Positions 5,132 through 10,138 of a DNA stretch of 10,138 nucleotides are shown here, piece by piece; position 1 is the stretch's first letter, and each line of letters begins with the position of its first letter. Both the position numbers and the translations under genes were made by a program. Source of the stretch: an uncultured Prevotellaceae bacterium (GTDB lineage: Bacteria > Bacteroidota > Bacteroidia > Bacteroidales > Bacteroidaceae); the NCBI GenBank assembly GCA_937893145.1, contig CALBJW010000123.1, positions 1 to 10,138 on the forward strand. Direction: 5' to 3'. A model generated the notes under the pieces. That model did no database searches, had not been told where the DNA came from, and saw nothing but the letters and a program-made list of their open reading frames with translations.

Positions 5132-5959
5132 TTAATCTTCCTTCTTGCGACGAAGACCACGGCGCTTCTTTGGTTCCTCCTGTGTTGGAGCGTCAACCTT
5201 AACACCTGCGAGTTCTGGGTCGATGAGGATACGGCCACAGTATTCACAAACGATAATCTTCTTGCGCATACGAACGTCAAGCTGGCGCTGTGGTGCAATC
5301 TTTGCGAGGCAACCGCCACATGCATCACGCTGAACATATACGATACCGAGACCGTTGCGTGAGTTCTTGCGGATACGCTTGAAAGCAAGGAGAAGGCGTG
5401 GTTCGATAGAGAGTTCGAGGCTCTTAGCCTTTTCACGAAGCTTCTCTTCCTCAGCCTTTGTCTCTGCTACGATTTCATCAAGCTCGTTCTTCTTGATTTC
5501 GAGGTCCTGGCTACGGTCTTCGAGAGTCTGCTCGCTTGCTGCGAGGAATTCGTTCTTAGCCTTTTCCTGGTTCTGAGCCTCACGAATACGCTTCTGGCAG
5601 AGTTCGATTTCAAGGTTCTGGAACTCGATTTCCTTGTTGAGGAGGTCGTACTCACGGTTGTTTGCAACATTGTTGAGGTGTTCCTTGTAACCATTGAGCT
5701 TGATGTAAGCCTCTTCAGTCTTAGCCTTGAGGTCGTTGATGCGGTTGTGGAGCATTGCGATTTCCTCCTGGCCCTTCTCGATACGAGTCTGAAGACCTAC
5801 GATTTCGTCTTCAAGGTCCTCTACTTCGAGTGGAAGTTCACCACGGAGAGTCTTAATCTTGTCAATCTCCGACAACATGGTCTGAAGCTGGTAGAGATTG
5901 CTGAGCTTTTCCTCTACTGAGAGGTCAGCAGGATTTTCTCTTTTCTTTACGATTGCCAT
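5132..5959 (-). CDS. Coiled-coil protein with C-terminal C4 zinc ribbon
   Basis: 275 residues from the start I choose. An upstream in-frame ATG at 6031 would add 24 residues of leader-like sequence (MYDMQSGVFCVF...), whereas MAIVKKRENPADLSVEEKLSNL is the usual beginning of this Bacteroidetes family. Residues 20-190 are highly charged and predicted as long antiparallel coiled coil. The end has a zinc ribbon with Cys214-x2-Cys217 and Cys238-x2-Cys241, followed by a basic tail (KKRRGLRRKKED). This is the zf-RING_7/CT398-like family, often encoded beside a Nif3-type gene. No Nif3 gene is in the window. The biochemical role is not established, and nucleic-acid binding is suggested by the ribbon and basic tail. 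It overlaps neither neighbour. Confidence 0.88.
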   Translation of the reverse strand: MAIVKKRENPADLSVEEKLSNLYQLQTMLSEIDKIKTLRGELPLEVEDLEDEIVGLQTRIEKGQEEIAMLHNRINDLKAKTEEAYIKLNGYKEHLNNVANNREYDLLNKEIEFQNLEIELCQKRIREAQNQEKAKNEFLAASEQTLEDRSQDLEIKKNELDEIVAETKAEEEKLREKAKSLELSIEPRLLLAFKRIRKNSRNGLGIVYVQRDACGGCLAKIAPQRQLDVRMRKKIIVCEYCGRILIDPELAGVKVDAPTQEEPKKRRGLRRKKED

Positions 5960-6125
5960 AATTTGCTTGTAATTATAATGTTTTTGTTTTCGTATAAACA
6001 CACAAAATACCCCAGACTGCATGTCGTACACCTAATGTCAATCCTTCGTTATCCAAATCTCATTCGTCAAACGGGGCAAGAGATGCAAAAATGCTGTCAG
6101 GGGCATCAATATATGATTTCGGCTG

Positions 6126-6160
6126 CAAAGGTACGAATTATTTTTTGATATAGCAGCAAA
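6126..6160 (-). promoter_or_regulatory. Promoter of the zinc-ribbon gene (TACCTTTG)
   Basis: The minus strand carries TACCTTTG (6133-6126), a perfect -7 element of the form repeated elsewhere in this window. The nearest TTTG (6160-6157) is 23 bases upstream, longer than the usual 19-21, so the -33 assignment is uncertain. The leader to the ATG at 5959 would be about 160 bases. Confidence 0.5.
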
Positions 6161-6179
6161 TTATGAGGAAAAAATAATT
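6136..6179 (-). terminator. A/T-only inverted repeat after amtB, possible terminator
   Basis: AATTATTTTTT (6136-6146) is inverted perfectly as AAAAAATAATT (6169-6179), directly after the amtB stop, with a 22-base loop. The T-run on the minus strand is inside the second arm. It is a weak stem because it has no G-C pair. The loop contains the possible -33 element of the next gene, so termination and initiation signals overlap here. Confidence 0.4.
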
Positions 6180-7604
6180 TTATTTCTTTTCATGCTCGAA
6201 ATATTCTGCAAGTTCGCGTTCATCCTCGTCGCTGAATCCGTATGCCTCGTCGTGCTGAGTGACATCAAGACCGAGACGCTCGCTCTTAGCACTTACACGC
6301 ATTGGAATCATCTTGTTAGTGAGCCAGTAGAGGGCGAAACTTACAACGAATGAGTAGATGACAACTACGAGTACACCAAGGATAGAGTTTACGAAGACAT
6401 CAACGCCACCGTAGATGAGACCTTCATACCCGAACACACCTGTGAGGATTGTGGCGAAGATACCACCTGTACCATGAGTTGGGAACACATCAAGAGCATC
6501 ATCAATGCTTGAACGATTCTTCCAGTAAACGGCGATGTTACATACAAGTGTTGTGAGCAGAGCCACACAGATACTCTGACCTGTAGTGACGATATCAGCA
6601 CATGGTGTGATAGCCACAAGACCTACTACAGCACCTACTGCAGCACCCATACCTGAAGGCTTGAGACCACGAAGACAGTCGAGGAAAATCCATGTCATCA
6701 TGGCTGTTGCACCAGCTGTATTTGTGTTGAGGAATGCCTTGATAGCAATGCCATCGGCAGCAAGACCAGAACCACCATTGAAACCGAACCAACCTAACCA
6801 CAACAATGCTGCACCAAGAATGACGAATGGCACATTGGCTGGGAGGTGCTTGTCATGACTCTTTCTCTGTCCAAGGAAGAGTGCTCCGGCAAGTGCTGCC
6901 ACACCTGAAGAGGCATGAACCACGATACCACCGGCAAAGTCGTGAATGTCGAAAAGCTTATGAAGAAGACCTTCTGGATGCCATGTCCAGTGTGCCAAAG
7001 GACAATATACGAAGATACAGAAGAGCATCATGAACACCATGTATGCAGAGAAGCGCACACGTTCTGCAAATGAGCCTGTGATAAGGGAAGGTGTGATGAT
7101 GGCAAACTTCATCTGGAAGATGGCGTAGAGGGCCAAAGGAATGGTCGTAACGGTCAATCGTCCGTCGATATAGCCTTCTGTGCCTGGCACATTATAAGGA
7201 TGAGCGCCTACATGCTGGAACATGAAGAACTGTGTTGGGTCGCCAATGAGACCAAGTCCGCCGAGGTCGTCACCAAATGAAAGGCTGAAACCGAACACTA
7301 CCCACATCACACTGATTACACCCATTGCGATGAATGACTGAAGAATAGTGGAAATAACGTTCTTCTTACCCACCATACCTCCGTAGAAGAAGGAAAGACC
7401 AGGTGTCATCATAAGCACGAAGATGGTGGCTGTTGTGAGCCATGCCACATTGGATGCTGTGCAGACTCCATCATCTATAAATGTCCAAAGGTCAATGTCG
7501 TCCTGAATACAGAGTAAAGCATCCTTCTCTGGCCATACGGCGCCGATTATCGCAAAGATCACCATAAGTGACATGAGGATAATCCATCTCTTTTTAGTTT
7601 TCAT
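6180..7604 (-). CDS. amtB: Ammonium transporter (Amt/MEP/Rh family)
   Basis: 474 residues from the ATG at 7604, preferred over an in-frame ATG at 7673 that lies upstream of the likely start of transcription. It is an inner-membrane ammonium channel/transporter, normally an 11-helix homotrimer. Residues 7-24 form a signal-like helix, followed by a periplasmic stretch with two cysteines (C32, C48). Family signatures are TPGLSFFYGGMVGKKNV (67-83), DFAGGIVVHASSG (222-234) with H230 matching the first pore histidine, WLGWFGFNGGS (269-279), and THGTGG (376-381) with H377 as the second pore histidine. The tail GLDVTQHDEAYG (445-456) is the cytoplasmic segment that in AmtB communicates with the P-II protein GlnK. 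A further ~18-residue acidic end follows. No glnK gene adjoins it. It has its own promoter. Confidence 0.95.
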   Translation of the reverse strand: MKTKKRWIILMSLMVIFAIIGAVWPEKDALLCIQDDIDLWTFIDDGVCTASNVAWLTTATIFVLMMTPGLSFFYGGMVGKKNVISTILQSFIAMGVISVMWVVFGFSLSFGDDLGGLGLIGDPTQFFMFQHVGAHPYNVPGTEGYIDGRLTVTTIPLALYAIFQMKFAIITPSLITGSFAERVRFSAYMVFMMLFCIFVYCPLAHWTWHPEGLLHKLFDIHDFAGGIVVHASSGVAALAGALFLGQRKSHDKHLPANVPFVILGAALLWLGWFGFNGGSGLAADGIAIKAFLNTNTAGATAMMTWIFLDCLRGLKPSGMGAAVGAVVGLVAITPCADIVTTGQSICVALLTTLVCNIAVYWKNRSSIDDALDVFPTHGTGGIFATILTGVFGYEGLIYGGVDVFVNSILGVLVVVIYSFVVSFALYWLTNKMIPMRVSAKSERLGLDVTQHDEAYGFSDEDERELAEYFEHEKK

Positions 7605-7670
7605 AAGTCGTTTGTGTTTGTATAAATTAATAATGTTAAACCTTTTTACCATTGTTGTTTTAATCGAGTG

Positions 7671-7701
7671 CAAAGGTATAAATAATATTTACATTATGCA
7701 A
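7671..7701 (-). promoter_or_regulatory. Promoter of amtB (TTG-N20-TACCTTTG)
   Basis: On the minus strand TTG (7701-7699) precedes TACCTTTG (7678-7671) by 20 bases, matching the Bacteroidetes -33/-7 pattern. The predicted leader is about 60 bases. An in-frame ATG at 7673 lies within the -7 element and so cannot be the translation start. Confidence 0.65.
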
Positions 7702-7830
7702 GCAGAAAACCTAAAAATGTTTATTTTTGTAAACATAAATACAAATTTATATTGAATATTGTAATATGATATACATAAACACATATCATTTTTATACACA
7801 AAAACTATTTACGTTTTACATCTTTTCGTG

Positions 7831-7873
7831 CAAAAAAAACAAAGTCCGAATAGCTCTTGCGAGCCATTCGGAC
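7831..7873 (-). terminator. Strong intrinsic terminator of the SusD-like gene
   Basis: GTCCGAAT-A-GCTC (7844-7856) pairs with GAGC-C-ATTCGGAC (7861-7873), twelve pairs around one mismatch with a TTGC loop. On the minus strand TTTGTTTTTTTTG follows immediately. It lies about 60 bases past the SusD-like stop codon. The rest of the 7702-7933 intergenic stretch is A/T-rich and holds nothing else I recognise. Confidence 0.9.
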
Positions 7874-7933
7874 CTATCATTTATGCTAATGCTTCAGGAG
7901 CAATTAGCGTTGTTTTTTCCTTTTGGGGGAAGA

Positions 7934-9319
7934 TTAATAACCAGGATTCTGGTAAGCACCCTTCTCCTCTGGAGTCATCTGGAGAGCATCAATCATACCC
8001 TGTGGGATTGGACGGAGGTAATACTTCTTCTCGATAAGACGCTTGCATTCCTCTGGCTTACGAGTATTAGCATCGCTAATGTGGTAAACACTTGCATACT
8101 TTTCCCATGTCTGAGTACGAACGAGGTCGAACCAACGATAACCCTCACCGAAGTATTCACGGAGACGCTCATCAAGGATGTAGTCGATAGTGATTACCTC
8201 TGGAGTAGCAGCCTGAAGCTCAAGGCTGTGGTCTTCAGTGAAGTTAGGAAGCTTATCGTAGCCTGTGTTGCTGCAGAGATAAGTGTAATCGTTGAAGCGA
8301 GCCTTCCATCTACCTGCACGACCACGGATTTCGTTGATGAGGGAACGAGCAGTCAAACCGCCTTCTACCTTAGCACCCTTAACAGCAGCCTCAGCAGCGA
8401 TGAAGTAGAACTCAGAGAACTTAGCGATTGGGTATGGACGTGGAGAACAACCGTTAGGGTTACCAAGCTCTGTAGCCTCAGAACGGTCTGTACGGTGACC
8501 GATGTTCTTCCAAACACCAGGATAAGTCTGACGGCTTATGTGGCTGATGTCGATAACAAACTCGTTGCGACCAGGAAGTGTACCAGCGTTGATGTTACCA
8601 TTTCCTTCTGCATAAACAATCTCCGAATTATCATAAGGGAGGAACTCAAGGAATACCTCACCGTTCTTGATCTGTGAACCATTAGCACCCTTTACATAAT
8701 CGTTAGCGTTACCGCCCTTAGCGAAGTTACAACGATACTGATAAGTGAATGTACCATCCCAACGAGAGTCCTTGTCAGGGTTAGTGAACTTCTTGAGAGC
8801 GTCTGGAATAGGAGCCATACGAGTCCAAGGACGACCGAGTGCTTGACAAGCCTCACGGAGAACTGGGTTGTAGTAATTAGGCTCGCGCTTGTCATTGAGT
8901 TCTGTGTAGCCCTTCATATCACCGCAGTAGTTCCACTGAGTGAACCAACCAGCGAAGTTTTCAGGAGCACCACCGTTACCCCAACCAAGACCACCACCAT
9001 TGAACTGGTCGCTATTTACAGTATGGTCAGCCCAAAGGAGCCATTCTGCATTACGGTCGTTCTGCCAGAAGTTTACATCAAGGAAAGTTTCCTGAAGGTA
9101 ATAAACTGGATTCTGTGAAGTCTCAGACTCTTTGATAGCCGCAACAGCAACATCATAAGCCTTCTGGAAATAGCTCTGTGCCTTAGACTTATCACGGTTA
9201 GAAGTAGCAGGATAAGTATCGATGTTGTTAGGGTTCTCAAGCCACCAAGCGTAAGTAAGATAAGCCTTAGCAAGATAGAGACGAGCAGTAGTCTTTGTTA
9301 CTGTACCTATAGACTCAGC
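7934..9319 (-). CDS. SusD/RagB family nutrient-binding lipoprotein, 5' end missing
   Basis: About 460 C-terminal residues of an outer-membrane lipoprotein of the SusD type. These sit on a SusC TonB-dependent porin and capture glycans or peptides. Signatures are the TPR-like TTARLYLAKAYLTYAWWLENP, the central RPYPIAKFSEFYFIAAEAAV followed by LINEIRGRAG, the C-terminal DERLREYFGEGYRWFDLVRT, and the closing YYLRPIPQGMIDAL. Stop is TAA at 7936-7934. The signal peptide, lipobox cysteine and roughly the first 100-150 residues are absent. At about 9310-9325 the frame passes directly into an unrelated membrane protein from AT-rich DNA. The exact boundary is uncertain by some 15-20 bases. A susC gene would be expected upstream but is replaced by the foreign sequence. 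The ligand cannot be predicted. Confidence 0.88.
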   Translation of the reverse strand, partial: AESIGTVTKTTARLYLAKAYLTYAWWLENPNNIDTYPATSNRDKSKAQSYFQKAYDVAVAAIKESETSQNPVYYLQETFLDVNFWQNDRNAEWLLWADHTVNSDQFNGGGLGWGNGGAPENFAGWFTQWNYCGDMKGYTELNDKREPNYYNPVLREACQALGRPWTRMAPIPDALKKFTNPDKDSRWDGTFTYQYRCNFAKGGNANDYVKGANGSQIKNGEVFLEFLPYDNSEIVYAEGNGNINAGTLPGRNEFVIDISHISRQTYPGVWKNIGHRTDRSEATELGNPNGCSPRPYPIAKFSEFYFIAAEAAVKGAKVEGGLTARSLINEIRGRAGRWKARFNDYTYLCSNTGYDKLPNFTEDHSLELQAATPEVITIDYILDERLREYFGEGYRWFDLVRTQTWEKYASVYHISDANTRKPEECKRLIEKKYYLRPIPQGMIDALQMTPEEKGAYQNPGY

Positions 9320-9637
9320 TGTTTTTAATAATTCATTTTTAATTTTCAATAAATTAGTAAATATGCCTGTCATTAAGCCATACATTCCAAGTTCAATAAT
9401 CATTTGAGCTAGCATTGGTGTTGGAGGCATTTGAAATATTAAGTGCGATAGTATTGGAGTTATAAGCCCTACTAAAAGTCCTAGTATTGGACCACATACA
9501 AAGCCACATATTAAAACTGGGATATGCATTGGTAAAAATATTGTTCCAGCATTAGGAATAGCATGAAAAGCTTGAGGAACAATTATTCCTAAAGCTAGAA
9601 ACATAGAAGCTACAGTTAAATGTTTTGTTTTATTCAT
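9320..9637 (-). CDS. ECF transporter S component, N-terminal part only (fused in frame to SusD-like sequence)
   Basis: About 106 residues starting MNKTKHLTVASMFLALGIIVPQ. It contains hydrophobic segments at about 8-28, 38-60 and 76-97, a GxxxGxxxG-like stretch (GFVCGPILGLLVG) and PxxxHLIF. This is the layout of substrate-binding S components of energy-coupling-factor vitamin transporters, which are normally 160-200 residues with five or six helices. About half of the protein is therefore missing at the junction, where the sequence continues as SusD. The substrate cannot be assigned. Base composition and codon endings (TTA, AAA, ATA) differ sharply from the rest of the window. The promoter at 9675-9703 is of the housekeeping sigma type seen in Firmicutes. 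Confidence 0.75.
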
Positions 9638-9674
9638 AAAATTCTTTTAGTTGTAATGGTTTAATGACTACTAA

Positions 9675-9703
9675 ATTATAAAGCATTAATAACAACTTAT
9701 CAA
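9675..9703 (-). promoter_or_regulatory. Sigma-A type promoter of the ECF S-component gene
   Basis: On the minus strand TTGATA (9703-9698), 17 bases, then TATAAT (9680-9675), five of six and six of six matches to the classical -35/-10 boxes at ideal spacing. It leaves a leader of about 30 bases. This is unlike every other promoter I find in the window, all of which follow the Bacteroidetes pattern. Confidence 0.7.
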
Positions 9704-9747
9704 TATTGAAGGTATTATTTAAACTAAAAGAATAATATAATTGAATT

Positions 9748-10138
9748 ATGCTTAATGACACTATTTGTGCTATATCAACAAGTTTAAAAGAAGCAGCTAT
9801 TTCAATTATCAGATTATCTGGCGATGATGCTTTTGATATTATCAAAAGAATTAGTAATGTAAAAGATATTAAACCTAACACAATAGTTTACACTCATATT
9901 TACGAAAACAATGAGGTATTGGACGAAGTGTTAGTATCATTCTTTAAAGCACCAAAAACATATACTAGAGAAGATATGGTTGAAATAAATAGCCATGGTG
10001 GCGTATATGTAACACGAAAAATATTAAGCCTTTTATTATCTGAAGGAGCAAGGCTAGCTGAACCAGGCGAATTCACAAAACGTGCATATTTAAACGGAAG
10101 AATTGACTTGTCAAAAGCTGAATCAGTAGATGATTTAA
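9748..10138 (+). CDS. mnmE: tRNA modification GTPase MnmE (TrmE), N-terminal part
   Basis: 130 residues are visible and the frame is open through the right edge. The last base begins the next codon, so the apparent TAA at the end is out of frame. MnmE works with MnmG to add the carboxymethylaminomethyl group to U34 of certain tRNAs. The N-terminal formyl-tetrahydrofolate-binding domain is clear: DTICAISTSLKEAAISIIRLSG (4-25), SFFKAPKTYTREDMVEINSHGG (64-85), AEPGEFTKRAYLNGRIDLSKAES (104-126). The central helical and GTPase domains lie beyond the edge. Codons are strongly A/T-ending, matching the adjoining ECF gene and not the upstream Bacteroidetes genes. No strong ribosome-binding site precedes the ATG. 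TATAAT at 9736-9741 lacks a well-spaced -35. Confidence 0.92.
   Translation, partial: MLNDTICAISTSLKEAAISIIRLSGDDAFDIIKRISNVKDIKPNTIVYTHIYENNEVLDEVLVSFFKAPKTYTREDMVEINSHGGVYVTRKILSLLLSEGARLAEPGEFTKRAYLNGRIDLSKAESVDDL

Noticed and set aside
7766..8677. 303-codon plus-strand open frame
   Set aside because: It is the antisense shadow of the SusD-like coding sequence and crosses that gene's terminator.
7934..9637. A single 567-residue protein fusing an ECF S component and SusD
   Set aside because: Both halves are truncated at the join, the composition shifts there, and the topology makes no sense. Annotated as two partial genes.
10129..10138. Apparent TAA stop at the end of mnmE
   Set aside because: The frame reads GAT GAT TTA A, so the TAA is out of frame and the gene continues past the edge.

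Overview
The window reads as Bacteroidetes chromosome, most likely a Prevotella relative, over about 1-9310. The last ~820 bases look like DNA from a different, AT-rich, Firmicutes/Mollicutes-like genome. The Bacteroidetes assignment rests on the SusD/RagB family protein, the phosphohexomutase type, the holA / HsdR-N gene pair, a tRNA gene without encoded CCA, and repeated promoter matches to the Bacteroidetes grammar (TTTG or TTG about 20 bases before TAnnTTTG, e.g. TACCTTTG). The last part instead carries a classical TTGATA-N17-TATAAT promoter and strongly A/T-ending codons.

Layout. At 1-739 is the 3' part of a phosphoglucomutase/phosphomannomutase gene, followed by a hairpin with a T-run and a tRNA-Arg(CCG) at 805-878. 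From 879 to 2079 there is no convincing gene. That stretch is rich in repeats: 17-bp direct repeats, a four-unit array with exact 22-bp period and a TTGCGGAA core, and a perfect 27-bp inverted repeat enclosing two further hairpins. A small XRE-type regulator follows on the minus strand (2080-2595) with a good promoter and a 5' leader hairpin. A very AT-rich gene desert (2596-3524) carries five copies of the 11-mer TTTATAAATAT and ends in the holA terminator.

The housekeeping block is holA (minus, 3525-4553) divergent from a small PD-(D/E)XK HsdR-N-like gene (plus, 4671-5123). The two are separated by a 33-bp near-perfect palindrome that contains a -7 element on each strand. The HsdR-N gene converges, with only 8 bases between stops, on a coiled-coil C4 zinc-ribbon protein gene (minus, 5132-5959). 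Next comes an amtB-type ammonium transporter (minus, 6180-7604) with its own promoter, then a strong terminator belonging to a SusD/RagB lipoprotein gene (minus).

The SusD gene has lost its 5' part. At about 9310-9325 the frame runs without a break into the first ~106 codons of an ECF-transporter S component, which is divergent from a partial mnmE (9748 to the window end). I regard this fusion as an assembly chimera until shown otherwise. It is not a credible single 567-residue protein. I found no defence cassette, CRISPR array or recognisable transposase. The most interesting unexplained material is the repeat-dense intergenic DNA and the palindromic divergent promoter.
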